From Bacteroidota bacterium (GTDB taxonomy: Bacteria; Bacteroidota; Bacteroidia; Cytophagales; Cyclobacteriaceae), in contig CANIVF010000001.1 of NCBI GenBank assembly GCA_947470895.1, forward strand, positions 62,001-126,000: a stretch of 64,000 nucleotides of DNA. Direction: 5' to 3'. The position numbers and the translations under genes are program-made. Below the pieces are notes generated by a model. That model did not search any database. It was given only the letters and a program-made list of their open reading frames with translations, and was not told the DNA's origin. Position 1 is the stretch's first letter. Every line of letters begins with the position of its first letter. Below are positions 18,804 through 27,459 of the stretch, piece by piece.

Positions 18804-19307
18804 TTACTTTTTCTTAAGTATGATTTGCTCAAAATCAGATGACTTTGGAAAATCATCAAACACACTTTGAATGAAGGCATCAGGCACAGCAAGCTTTCTT
18901 GCCAGGATATCCATCCATGCTCCGTCCAGGTTTATGATGGCAGCAATGGTTCCGTCTTCTTTATAGAAATGATGGTGCACACTCCATCGTGAAAAATCAG
19001 GTGTTGCTTTAGTAACGGCCAAGTCGACCGTAACACGGTCTTCAAATTTTATCTCCCGTTTAAAAAGAGCCTCCTCTCTAAATAAGATCGGACCTATGCG
19101 CAGCTCCTCAAACTTCAGATTGGTGAGACCATGTTGTGAAAAGCCATCGATACGCACCGTAGCTCCGTAATCATAATAGGCAGAATGACGGAGATGACGA
19201 TTCTGGTCAATGTCGGACCAGCGAACTTGTATGGGGAGTGAAAATGTATTCAATGGATATTTATTAAAATCAGATTCCAATCTTTTCGCGTTGCGACCAA
19301 ACTTCAT
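18804..19307 (-). CDS. Acyl-CoA thioesterase, hot-dog fold (4HBT family)
   Basis: Hydrolyses acyl-CoA thioesters in the cytoplasm. The family core IQVRWSDIDQNRHLRHSAYYDYG holds the catalytic Asp of the 4HBT motif, followed by a hot-dog pattern to the C-terminus. The start is uncertain: the ATG at 19307 overlaps the upstream gene by 38 bp, while TTG codons at 19280 and 19253 give little or no overlap, and the TTG at 19253 would yield the tidy N-terminus NTFSLPIQVRW. A still longer frame (19355) overlaps 86 bp and is unlikely. The substrate is unknown. Confidence 0.85.
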   Translation of the reverse strand: MKFGRNAKRLESDFNKYPLNTFSLPIQVRWSDIDQNRHLRHSAYYDYGATVRIDGFSQHGLTNLKFEELRIGPILFREEALFKREIKFEDRVTVDLAVTKATPDFSRWSVHHHFYKEDGTIAAIINLDGAWMDILARKLAVPDAFIQSVFDDFPKSSDFEQIILKKK

Positions 19308-19977
19308 CCATGGGATCTCCTTTACTGCTCTTGCCACTGTGACGCCACTGGCCATCTTCTAGTGCATAGTTAAACTCCAGTTTGGCTCCTACGCGACTAT
19401 TATCTCTTGAAAAGAATTCGATGGTTTCGGTATACTTACCATCGGTTGTGGTATACGTGCCACCACCTGTACCAAAAAATTCTTTGGTCTCATTGTTATA
19501 AGCAATCCACTGAAACCGTGTGCCCGAAAGTATCTTCATGGTTTTTCTCGCACCGGGTGTCCTTTTTTCAATCCCAGACGCTGTCATGCGGGCAGTGAAT
19601 AGCCACGCGCCAGAAAGCTCACCTGGCTTGCCAGCGTCAATGCGGATAAATACATGAGTTACTTCACCTGTCTTAAAAATCAACTTATCTTTTTCAATTT
19701 TCAGGTCAACACGCTGTTCAATACCAATGGACTCAGTCTTCATGGTATTGAATTCCTGAATCTCAATGAATTGATTTTTTTCAATGCGGTATTGACCACC
19801 AAAATTGCCGGTATAAGTTTTGTCCTTTAAATTATACACTGCCACGGAAAAGAATTTTCCGGCAACAATCATCGTAGAACGATTTTCTTCTGTTCCGCTT
19901 TGCCATGCACCAGAAATATCCTGTGCCATTAGTACAAAACTGTTAAAGACCAGAACGAGTATTATTATATTTTTCAT
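19270..19977 (-). CDS. Exported protein with two tandem lipocalin-like domains, function unknown
   Basis: 235 residues with a Sec signal peptide (MKNIIILVLVFNSFVLMAQ). The mature part looks like an internal duplication: the first unit begins DISGAWQSG and runs to about residue 115, and the second begins ELSGAWLFT. Both units share a G-A-W opening, an aromatic strand (KFFSVAVYN versus RFQWIAYNN), a Gly-rich GNFGGQYRI or GTGGGTYTT strand and a Glu-rich strand after it. This pattern resembles small lipocalin-like or calycin beta barrels that bind hydrophobic ligands. I do not recognise a named family. The 3' end overlaps the thioesterase start region, suggesting coupling. Confidence 0.8.
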   Translation of the reverse strand: MKNIIILVLVFNSFVLMAQDISGAWQSGTEENRSTMIVAGKFFSVAVYNLKDKTYTGNFGGQYRIEKNQFIEIQEFNTMKTESIGIEQRVDLKIEKDKLIFKTGEVTHVFIRIDAGKPGELSGAWLFTARMTASGIEKRTPGARKTMKILSGTRFQWIAYNNETKEFFGTGGGTYTTTDGKYTETIEFFSRDNSRVGAKLEFNYALEDGQWRHSGKSSKGDPMDEVWSQREKIGI

Positions 19978-19999
19978 AGGTTAAAAATTTCAATTAAAG

Positions 20000-21193
20000 T
20001 TAAGGAGTATTCACTTCGTGAAATGTACCATCGGAATTGTCTGTCCAACTCATCGGGTAATTTTGATCAAGGAACTGTAATGAATCTTCCGTAAGGAAAA
20101 GTGGACGGAAGGTATCAATCATTACGGCCAGTTCGCGGGTCTCTTTTGCACCAATGCTTTTTTCTACAGTGCCAGGATGAGGCCCGTGTGGTAATCCACC
20201 GGGATGCAAGGTGAACGAACCTCGCTCTATTCCTCTGCGACTCATGAAATTTCCCTCGGCATAATAGAGTACTTCATCACTATCGATATTGCTGTGATTG
20301 TAAGGTGCAGGGATTGCCTGAGGATGATAATCAAACAATCGTGGCACGAAGGAACAGATCACAAAATTGTGTGCCTGAAAAGTTTGATGCACAGGTGGGG
20401 GTTGATGAATGCGACCTGTGATGGGTCCGAAGTCATGAATAGAAAATGCATAAGGCCATAGGAATCCATCCCATCCCACTAAATCCAGCGGACTGTAATC
20501 ATAAACGTAGTGATGGAGGTATCCTTGCTTTTTTATTTTTATAAGAAACTCACCCTTACTGGTGTCGGTGATCAATTCATGTGGAGGACGAATGTCGCGT
20601 TCGCAATAAGGTGAATGCTCACCAAGCTGGCCGAGCTGGTTTCTATAGCGCTTTACTGTTTCGACAGGAGACGCAGCTTCGATGATCAATAAACGAAGCG
20701 GCCCTTCTTCAAACTTAAGTTTATAAATAACCGTACGTGGTATCACCACATAATCTCCTTGTCGGATATCGAGTTTTCCGAACTGAGAAATGAGCACACC
20801 AGTGCCATCATGAAGGTAAATCACTTCATCACCTTCAGCATTTTTGTAGAAGTAATCCATGTTGCGTTGTGATGGTGAGCAAATGGAAATGGAGCAATCA
20901 CTGTTGGCAAACAGTACTTTGCGCGCAGATATATAATCGTCTCCGGTAGTAGTTACTTTAGATGTGTTGAGGTGGATTTGCCTGAGCGCGTAATCCTGAA
21001 TGATTTTGGCCCCATACTTCACAGGATCTTTTAAGGCTTTGATTCGTGTGGGCGGATTGATATGATACAGGTTGGAGTAGATTCCTGAAAACCCTTCCGA
21101 ACTCACAAGTTCTTCTTTGTATAAACTGCCATCGGGTTGTCTGAATTGTGTATGACGCTTATGCGGAATATTTCCAAGGCGATGGTAGTACAT
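20000..21193 (-). CDS. hmgA: Homogentisate 1,2-dioxygenase
   Basis: Fe(II) enzyme that opens the homogentisate ring to maleylacetoacetate in tyrosine/phenylalanine breakdown. The ATG with complement at 21191-21193 gives MYYHRLGNIPHKRHTQFRQP, the expected N-terminus, and 397 residues; an upstream frame adds 18 hydrophobic residues without family support. The C-terminal cupin carries the iron site: His and Glu within NHSNIDSDEVLYY, and His in GGLPHGPHPG. GRIHQPPPVHQTFQAHNFV is also characteristic. The next enzymes of the pathway (isomerase, fumarylacetoacetase) are not adjacent. The FAH-fold protein at 54791-55633 is a different subfamily. Confidence 0.95.
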   Translation of the reverse strand: MYYHRLGNIPHKRHTQFRQPDGSLYKEELVSSEGFSGIYSNLYHINPPTRIKALKDPVKYGAKIIQDYALRQIHLNTSKVTTTGDDYISARKVLFANSDCSISICSPSQRNMDYFYKNAEGDEVIYLHDGTGVLISQFGKLDIRQGDYVVIPRTVIYKLKFEEGPLRLLIIEAASPVETVKRYRNQLGQLGEHSPYCERDIRPPHELITDTSKGEFLIKIKKQGYLHHYVYDYSPLDLVGWDGFLWPYAFSIHDFGPITGRIHQPPPVHQTFQAHNFVICSFVPRLFDYHPQAIPAPYNHSNIDSDEVLYYAEGNFMSRRGIERGSFTLHPGGLPHGPHPGTVEKSIGAKETRELAVMIDTFRPLFLTEDSLQFLDQNYPMSWTDNSDGTFHEVNTP

Positions 21194-21295
21194 GGTCAAA
21201 ATGATTAATGCGAAATGGTACAGTGAAAGTACAAAAAAAGACCTCAACCCGTCTGGTTTAAAACCGTAGAGATGAGGTCGTAAGAATTAGTTTTC

Positions 21296-22921
21296 TTACA
21301 TCTTGCTTTTATTCAATTCAGGAATGCGATCGAATAGTTTGATCGCTTGCTGAAGCACTTCATTTGTTTCATTGAAGATAGGATAAAAACTTTCATTTCC
21401 CCACACATTGCGAGCCACTTCTGCTTTGATGTAGATATGAAACAGCCTCTTATTTTTTTTCAGATCTTTGTAATCAGGTTCAATTTTATTTTTGCGCCCC
21501 ATGTCAACAATCTCATTAATCATGAATTGAGATACCTCAAAATGCTGAAGATAATCCGGATAGCCTTTTTCTCTCAGACCGCTTTTATTTTCATGGGCAT
21601 ACCCAAAAGCATATTCGCGCAGAATGTTTGCGTTGAAAAGCTGATTAAAATATTTGCTACTACTGGTTGTATCCAACGGAACAAAATAATCTGGCATGAT
21701 TCCACCGCCTCCGTATACCGAACGGCCATGGGTGGTTTCAAATTTCAGCGAATCATTAAACTGAATACTATCGGCAGAAAAGAACTCACCTTTTTTATAA
21801 CGTTGCATTAAATCCTTATCATATTCATCCAGGTTATCATATGGCTTTTGAATAGAACGACCACTGGGTGTATAATAGCGCGAAATCGTTAAGCGAACTT
21901 CCGATCCATCATTTAAATCAAAAGGCCGTTGAACGAGACCTTTTCCATAGGACCTACGACCAACAACTAACGCGCGATCATTATCTTGAAGAGCTCCGGC
22001 TACAATCTCAGAAGCTGAAGCACTGCCTTCATTCACCAGCACAATCAGGTCACCACGTTCAAAATCACCTTGCTCAGAGGCAAACGCATTTTCGTTATAC
22101 TTTTCTTCCTGCCCCTTGGTGAAAACAATTTTCTCGCCTTTGGGGAGAAACTCATCGGCAATATTAATGGCCTGATCCATGTAACCGCCAGGGTTTCCTT
22201 GTAAGTCGAGGATCAATTTTTTCATCCCTTCTTTCTGAAGTTTAACCATGGCCTCTTTTACTTCCGAGTAGGTGGTTTGTGCAAACCGATTTACTTTGAT
22301 ATAACCCACTTCATGATCAAGCATGTAAGACGCATCTACTGAAAACTGAGGTATCTTGTCGCGAACGATGGTAAACACAATCGGTTTATCAATCCTTTTT
22401 CTTAATACTTCAATTTTAACTTCTGTGCCTTTGGGGCCTTTCAGATGAGTTTGTACATCGCGGTTTGAGAGACCAATTCCAGCGATATTCTTATCACCCA
22501 CTTTAATGATCTTATCCCCCGATCTCAGCCCTACGCTTTCGGATGGTCCACCACTAAGAGCCGAAACGACTACCAGCGTATCATGAAAAATATTAAACTC
22601 AATGCCAATGCCTTCAAAATTTCCCCGCAGATCTTCGTTTGCCTCCACGATATCTTTGGCTGAAATATAAGAGGAGTGCGGATCTAGTTTTCCGAGCATG
22701 TGCTCAATGGCGTCCTCCACCAGTACTTCAGTATTTGCCGTGTCTACATACTCGTTTTTGATCAGACTAAGCACTTCTCTCATTTTCTGAACTTCATCAC
22801 CCACATCACCGGAACCACTTCTATTGGTCAGGCTGGCCCCAATCAACACCCCTGCCGCAAGGCCAATGAACAAAATAAGCGGCAAGCCGATCTGGTAATT
22901 TGAATTCTTCTTCTCCTCCAT
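21296..22921 (-). CDS. ctpA: C-terminal processing peptidase, S41 family (CtpA/Prc-like)
   Basis: Periplasmic or membrane-anchored serine protease that degrades or trims proteins from the C-terminus. 541 residues: an N-terminal membrane anchor at about 10-30, a PDZ domain at about 100-190 (GIGIEFNIFHDTL, SVGLRSGDKIIKV), and the S41 catalytic domain with Ser302 in GSASASEIVAG and Lys327 in RRSYGKGLVQ forming the Ser/Lys dyad. The C-terminal 150 residues are an extension usual for the Bacteroidota paralogues. It is transcribed divergently from the hemerythrin gene across a 97-bp gap. Confidence 0.95.
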   Translation of the reverse strand: MEEKKNSNYQIGLPLILFIGLAAGVLIGASLTNRSGSGDVGDEVQKMREVLSLIKNEYVDTANTEVLVEDAIEHMLGKLDPHSSYISAKDIVEANEDLRGNFEGIGIEFNIFHDTLVVVSALSGGPSESVGLRSGDKIIKVGDKNIAGIGLSNRDVQTHLKGPKGTEVKIEVLRKRIDKPIVFTIVRDKIPQFSVDASYMLDHEVGYIKVNRFAQTTYSEVKEAMVKLQKEGMKKLILDLQGNPGGYMDQAINIADEFLPKGEKIVFTKGQEEKYNENAFASEQGDFERGDLIVLVNEGSASASEIVAGALQDNDRALVVGRRSYGKGLVQRPFDLNDGSEVRLTISRYYTPSGRSIQKPYDNLDEYDKDLMQRYKKGEFFSADSIQFNDSLKFETTHGRSVYGGGGIMPDYFVPLDTTSSSKYFNQLFNANILREYAFGYAHENKSGLREKGYPDYLQHFEVSQFMINEIVDMGRKNKIEPDYKDLKKNKRLFHIYIKAEVARNVWGNESFYPIFNETNEVLQQAIKLFDRIPELNKSKM

Positions 22922-23018
22922 AGTCTATCTTGCTGTAAATTAATTCATCTAACGGAGCGCCAAATTAATTGTTAGGGTTAGATTTTCGGTAGTGACGTTT
23001 ACTATATTTACTTTTTAA

Positions 23019-23780
23019 ATGGAAAAAGAAACGCTGAGACGTACACGAATTGCTGAGCTTGTAGACCAGGATAACCTGCGCGCTCATATTTTGTATTATT
23101 TCGGCATCCGGTTTTTTGATTTTCCCGAGCACACTTTGGAACAGGTTTGTCATGAAAAAGGACTAGTGGTAGATACTGTTATCCGAGAACTGGAATCGCC
23201 CGGAGAAAACTTCAAGGGATCGACTGATCTTCCTTTAATGAATTACCCGGTAGACCTGATCATGGAGTACCTGAAGCATGCACACTTTCTGTTCGTAAAA
23301 CATAAACTTCCTTATATCGGGAGGTTGGTCGAGAGCTTTAAAGCAAATCATAAAGAATATGATTCTGTAGAGAAGGATTTGAAAACACTCTTTCCACTGT
23401 TTTTAGAAGACTTTATCCATCACATTTATGAAGAGGAGGACACCTTGTTCAAATATATCCGCATGCTGGAGAAGGCCTCAAGAGGTGATTATAATCCCTC
23501 TAGGCTCTACGATATGATGGAGAAACATTCCTTGCAAAAATGTGCGATGGAGCATGAAGTTCATGACGATGAGATGCAAGGTATAAGGAGGATCACAAAG
23601 GGCTATCATATCACTCCCGATGCACCCCTGCATGTGAAAGTGATTTATTATGAACTCATCTCTTTTGAAAAAGTGCTGCAGGACCATGCTCGTATTGAAA
23701 ATGAAATATTGTTTCCAAAGGCCATGTCGCTGGAGAGCGTTGTAAAGAAGAAGTTTTTTGACAAGGCCCGTTTTAATTAA
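23019..23780 (+). CDS. RIC/YtfE-like hemerythrin-domain protein
   Basis: Predicted di-iron protein of the family that repairs iron-sulfur clusters damaged by nitric oxide or oxidants. 253 residues. The hemerythrin-like domain keeps the expected ligands: H89/H95 region (HAHFLFVKH), H111, HHIYEEED at 134-141, EH at 178-179 and a final HARIENEILFPKA (H223, E227), which closely matches the RIC C-terminal motif. The N-terminal 55 residues look like the ScdA_N (DUF542) domain, GIRFFDFPEHTLEQVC, but the usual Cys-Cys pair of that domain is replaced (FF), so redox or NO chemistry at that site is probably lost. It is the first gene of the run leading to ruvX. Confidence 0.85.
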   Translation: MEKETLRRTRIAELVDQDNLRAHILYYFGIRFFDFPEHTLEQVCHEKGLVVDTVIRELESPGENFKGSTDLPLMNYPVDLIMEYLKHAHFLFVKHKLPYIGRLVESFKANHKEYDSVEKDLKTLFPLFLEDFIHHIYEEEDTLFKYIRMLEKASRGDYNPSRLYDMMEKHSLQKCAMEHEVHDDEMQGIRRITKGYHITPDAPLHVKVIYYELISFEKVLQDHARIENEILFPKAMSLESVVKKKFFDKARFN

Positions 23781-23805
23781 TCATGTTTTTAACTAGTAAT
23801 TTTTA

Positions 23806-24210
23806 ATGGGCAGAATTCTGGCAATAGATTTTGGAACAAAACGCACGGGGCTTGCCGTTACCGACCCGCTGCGCATCATCGCGACCGCGTTGGATATGAT
23901 AGAAACACCAAAGCTCATCGATTATCTCAAAAAATACTTTCAAGCTGAAGAGGTGGAGAGGGTAATCATTGGTATGCCCAAGCGACTCAATAATACCGAC
24001 TCAGAGATAGCCCCGGAGGTGCGCAAGTTCGTTGAGAAATTTAAAACCACTTTCCCGGAGAAGCCGATACAAACGGTGGATGAGCGCTTCACCAGTTCCA
24101 TGGCCCAGCAGGCGATGATTGATGGAGGCATGAAGAAGAAAGACCGCCAGGTGAAAGGGAACGTAGACAAAATAAGCGCTGTAATCATCCTTCAATCCTA
24201 CATGCAGTGA
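23806..24210 (+). CDS. ruvX: Putative pre-16S rRNA nuclease / Holliday-junction resolvase-like YqgF
   Basis: RNase H-fold nuclease thought to finish the 5' end of 16S rRNA. 134 residues, the standard length. The first catalytic Asp lies in ILAIDFGTKRTGLAV, the middle motif is VIIGMPKRLNN and the third is QTVDERFTSS. It lies 25 bp after the hemerythrin gene. Confidence 0.95.
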   Translation: MGRILAIDFGTKRTGLAVTDPLRIIATALDMIETPKLIDYLKKYFQAEEVERVIIGMPKRLNNTDSEIAPEVRKFVEKFKTTFPEKPIQTVDERFTSSMAQQAMIDGGMKKKDRQVKGNVDKISAVIILQSYMQ

Positions 24211-24322
24211 TTTTAACGATTTAAACTTTTTCCGACTTAATCAGTCCTATTTAGGAATGTGTTCCAGTAAAAATCGGGCTAATATTGATTAATATTACAT
24301 TTCGATTTCAATAGAAAAGATC

Positions 24323-24877
24323 ATGATTTATCCTATCGTAGTGTATGGCGATGCCGTGTTGCGAAAAAGAGCGGCAGATATCCAGAAAGGAACGGATTTG
24401 ATGCAGTTGTTGGCTGATATGTATGAAACCATGTATGCTGCCCATGGCATTGGTTTGGCGGCTCCCCAAATTGGCAAAAGCGTTCGCCTTTTTGTAGTGG
24501 ATGGCACTGCATTAGATGAAGAACCAACACTCAAGGATTTTAAGCAGGCATTTATTAATCCGGTGATTTTAACCGAAACCGGCACGGAGTGGGAATTTGA
24601 AGAAGGTTGTTTAAGTATCCCCAACATTCGCGAGGATGTATCCCGTAAAGAAAAAATTAAAGTGAAATATTTTGATGAAAGCTGGAAGCCGAAGGAAGAA
24701 ACCTTTACGGGCATGAAGGCGCGGATCATTCAACATGAATATGATCACATTGAAGGCAAGTTGTTTATAGATTACCTCACTCCTTTAAAGAAGAGGATGC
24801 TTAAGGGTAAGCTTGCCAGTATCAGCAAGGGAGATGTAGATACTGAGTACAGGATTTTGGCTCCTTTGAGAAAGTAA
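24323..24877 (+). CDS. def: Peptide deformylase
   Basis: Removes the N-formyl group from nascent proteins. 184 residues with all three metalloenzyme motifs: GIGLAAPQIG (from G42), EGCLS (C96 metal ligand) and QHEYDH (H138, H142 and catalytic E139). Type I enzyme length. 112 bp of AT-rich spacer separate it from ruvX. Confidence 0.97.
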   Translation: MIYPIVVYGDAVLRKRAADIQKGTDLMQLLADMYETMYAAHGIGLAAPQIGKSVRLFVVDGTALDEEPTLKDFKQAFINPVILTETGTEWEFEEGCLSIPNIREDVSRKEKIKVKYFDESWKPKEETFTGMKARIIQHEYDHIEGKLFIDYLTPLKKRMLKGKLASISKGDVDTEYRILAPLRK

Positions 24878-24903
24878 TTCAACAATTTTTTTAACCTGGA
24901 ACC

Positions 24904-26046
24904 TTGAATATACAATCCCGTCTTCCTGAAGTAGGCACATCCATTTTCACAGTCATGTCTCGCATGGCATTGGAATATGGAGCCATCAATCTTTCACAAG
25001 GATTCCCTGATTTTCCAGTATCGCAAGAGTTGATCGAGCTCATTTATAAAAATATGAAAGCCGGGCACAACCAATATTCACCCATGCCCGGAGCGCCAGC
25101 ACTAAAACAATCTATCGCAGAAGTAGTTACAAAAACGTACCATCGTCCAACGGATCCTGAAAATGAAGTGATCATAACGGCTGGTGGCACTGAGGCAATC
25201 TATTCTTCGATAACCGCTTTAGTGAAAGCAGGCGATGAAGTAATCGTATTTGATCCTGCTTACGATTCGTATGATCCTTCTATTCGTTTGAATGGAGGAA
25301 TTCCTGTGCACATTAAGTTGAAACTGCCAAATTTTTCAGTCGATTGGCAGGAAGTGCGCGATAAGATTACGCCTCGCACCAAAATGATTATGATCAATAC
25401 GCCTCATAATCCAACAGGATCGGTAATGTCGGAATCGGATCTAAAAGAGCTCGAAAAACTGGCGCTCGAATATGGTTTGATTGTGTTGAGTGACGAAGTC
25501 TACGAGCGAATCATTTTCGATCAGAAGGAGCATCAAAGCGTGTTGAAGTTCCCTGCCCTGGCATCTCAAAGTATTGCTGTGTTTTCGTTTGGAAAAACAT
25601 TTCACGCCACGGGCTGGAAGGTTGGTTACACTGTCGCTCCCGAAAATCTCACCAGAGAAATCCGCAAGGCTCACCAGTTTATCACATTCAGTGTAAACAC
25701 ACCGGTGCAACTGGCTTTTGCTGAGCACCTCGCCAATCCGGATAATTATCTTCATCTGGGCACATTTTATCAGCGAAAGCGTGATTTCTTCCTTGGTCAG
25801 ATAAAAGGTTCTTCTCTGAAACCGATCCCAAGTTATGGCAGCTATTTCCAGCTTTTATCGTACGAATCGGTTTCTGATTTGAATGAATTTGAAATGGCAG
25901 AGTGGATGACGAAGGAGAAAAAACTCGCTCCGATACCCGTTTCGGCATTTTATCATGATAGAGCCGATCACAAGTTGTTGAGATTTTGCTTTGCCAAAGG
26001 CGAAGATACGCTGGAAAGGGCAGGAGCCATCCTAAGAAAACTTTAA
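24904..26046 (+). CDS. Methionine/glutamine-type transaminase (YbdL/KAT family, PLP fold type I)
   Basis: Aminotransferase of the kynurenine aminotransferase/glutamine transaminase K group. 380 residues from a TTG at 24904, which gives the family N-terminus NIQSRLPEVGTSIFTVMS; no ATG is available upstream. The PLP lysine is K231 in SFGKTFHATGWK, with NTPHNPTG (Asn) and SDEVY (Asp/Tyr) also present. Preferred amino donors in the family are Met, aromatic residues and Gln. The next gene, 71 bp on, encodes an omega-amidase, so the two probably act together, regenerating methionine from its 2-oxo acid with glutamine as donor. Confidence 0.92.
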   Translation: MNIQSRLPEVGTSIFTVMSRMALEYGAINLSQGFPDFPVSQELIELIYKNMKAGHNQYSPMPGAPALKQSIAEVVTKTYHRPTDPENEVIITAGGTEAIYSSITALVKAGDEVIVFDPAYDSYDPSIRLNGGIPVHIKLKLPNFSVDWQEVRDKITPRTKMIMINTPHNPTGSVMSESDLKELEKLALEYGLIVLSDEVYERIIFDQKEHQSVLKFPALASQSIAVFSFGKTFHATGWKVGYTVAPENLTREIRKAHQFITFSVNTPVQLAFAEHLANPDNYLHLGTFYQRKRDFFLGQIKGSSLKPIPSYGSYFQLLSYESVSDLNEFEMAEWMTKEKKLAPIPVSAFYHDRADHKLLRFCFAKGEDTLERAGAILRKL

Positions 26047-26117
26047 GGGTTTTCTTTTCTCAGGGGTTCAATATTTGCGATGGTATTGCTTTCTTTGCAG
26101 TCCGTTCCACGGTCATT

Positions 26118-26954
26118 ATGCAGGATTTAAAAATCACCATTATTCAAGCAGATCTTCATTGGGAAGATAGCACAGCCAACCTGGCCATGTTTGAAGAAAG
26201 AATATGGCAGATTGGTGGTTCTACCGATATGATTGTGCTTCCCGAAATGTTTACGACCGGCTTCACCATGAATGCCCCCAAGCTGGCCGAGCACATGAAT
26301 ATGCGCACCTTCAAGTGGATGAAGCAGATGGCAGACCAAACCGGAGCTTTGATTTTAGGAAGTTTTATTGCCAATGTACACGATCGGTTTTATAACCGTT
26401 TGTTGTGGATGGAGCCCGGAGGCAATTTTAAAACCTACGATAAGCGTCACCTTTTTCGCATGGCGGAAGAAAATCAAGTTTACACACCGGGCGAGAGTCT
26501 TTTAGTAGGTCATTGGAAAGGGTGGAGAATTTGTCCTTTGATCTGTTACGATTTGCGTTTCCCCGTTTGGAGCCGCAACAGATGGAATCCTTCTTTGAAA
26601 AAACCAGCCTATGATGTGCTCGTTTATGTAGCCAATTGGCCCATGGTGAGATCAACAGCGTGGGAAACATTATTGAAAGCCAGAGCCATTGAAAATCTAA
26701 GTTATACAGTTGGTGTTAACCGCGTTGGGTTAGATGGCAATGGCATCGAATATAACGGACACTCTGCGTTTATTGGCCCTAAAGGAGATTCATTCTTTTC
26801 GGTAGAAGGGGTAGAGGCGATAAAGACTTTGTCGTTAAATGCTCATGCACTTCAATCGTATCGCGATAAGTTTCCAGCTTTTTTGGATGCCGATGATTTC
26901 ACCATCGAATCCGAGGAATATGAAGAACGCGACCACTTACACGGATTGAGCTAA
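26118..26954 (+). CDS. Omega-amidase YafV/Nit2-like (carbon-nitrogen hydrolase)
   Basis: Hydrolyses 2-oxoglutaramate or 2-oxosuccinamate to the dicarboxylic 2-oxo acid and ammonia. The 278-residue protein begins at the ATG at 26118 (MQDLKITIIQADLHWED). The longest frame starts inside the transaminase gene and is not credible. The nitrilase triad is visible: E43 in LPEMF, K109 in DKRHLF and C143 in ICYDLRFP. Coupled to the upstream transaminase, it would make glutamine-dependent transamination irreversible. Its 3' end overlaps the convergent small gene by 18 bp. Confidence 0.93.
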   Translation: MQDLKITIIQADLHWEDSTANLAMFEERIWQIGGSTDMIVLPEMFTTGFTMNAPKLAEHMNMRTFKWMKQMADQTGALILGSFIANVHDRFYNRLLWMEPGGNFKTYDKRHLFRMAEENQVYTPGESLLVGHWKGWRICPLICYDLRFPVWSRNRWNPSLKKPAYDVLVYVANWPMVRSTAWETLLKARAIENLSYTVGVNRVGLDGNGIEYNGHSAFIGPKGDSFFSVEGVEAIKTLSLNAHALQSYRDKFPAFLDADDFTIESEEYEERDHLHGLS

Positions 26955-27338
26955 CGCAAAATCTTTAATCCATTCCTTAATTTTTTCCTGATCATCTTCC
27001 TTTTTAAATCGCTGATCAAGCGTGCGAAGCAATTTTTCAGCTTGTTCATGATTTCCAGATAATACGATGGTGTGAACCTGTTGCTCATTTCGAAGCAGGT
27101 AATTCAATAATTTTAAGGTCGATCCAATAGATTCCTCAGGTTGTGCCTGAATTAAAATAAAAATCTGGCTCATCTGGCTGCAGAGTTTTGTAGCCACATC
27201 CACAATGGATCCTTCCGATTGATTGTCAATTTCGGTTCCGATCACATCACTGGAAAGTGAAGAAGCAAACGATAGCAATGGCTTTTCATAACCACTGTTT
27301 TGCCATGGACGAAGTTCGAGGTGAAGGAAGAGTTTCAT
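26937..27338 (-). CDS. Conserved hypothetical protein, 133 residues
   Basis: I do not recognise this protein. It begins MKLFLHLELRPWQ, has no signal peptide or membrane segment, and reads as a small alpha/beta cytoplasmic protein: a hydrophobic strand IFILIQAQ, a helix with SIGSTLKLLNYLLR, a second strand HTIVLSGNH and a charged C-terminal helix KKEDDQEKIKEWI. It is convergent with the omega-amidase gene and overlaps its last 18 bp. Codon usage looks like that of its neighbours, so it is probably a real gene. Confidence 0.65.
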   Translation of the reverse strand: MKLFLHLELRPWQNSGYEKPLLSFASSLSSDVIGTEIDNQSEGSIVDVATKLCSQMSQIFILIQAQPEESIGSTLKLLNYLLRNEQQVHTIVLSGNHEQAEKLLRTLDQRFKKEDDQEKIKEWIKDFALAQSV

Positions 27339-27410
27339 TTTTAATTGCAGGCTAAGACATAAAGATCGCTAAGTAAAAGACAAAGAAAACAGCTTTACGT
27401 TCTGGGTGTC

Positions 27411-27442
27411 TTTGCGTGCAAAATTTAATTGCTGCATTTTTG
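27411..27442 (+). promoter_or_regulatory. Bacteroidota-type promoter for purH
   Basis: TTTG at 27411-27414 and CATTTTTG at 27435-27442 are 20 bp apart, the spacing expected between the -33 (TTTG) and -7 (TAnnTTTG) elements, with one mismatch in the -7 box. Transcription would start near 27449, just before the ATG at 27460. Confidence 0.5.
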
Positions 27443-27459
27443 CACCTCAATTCAATAGC

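Noticed and set aside
20000-21193. Tyrosine catabolic operon with the FAH protein at 54791
   Set aside because: The FAH-fold protein is 33 kb away and belongs to the sugar-acid subgroup, not fumarylacetoacetase.
27339-27410. Possible dispersed repeat upstream of purH (AAAGACA...TGTCTTT)
   Set aside because: Only 7 bp pair and no second copy is visible in the window.
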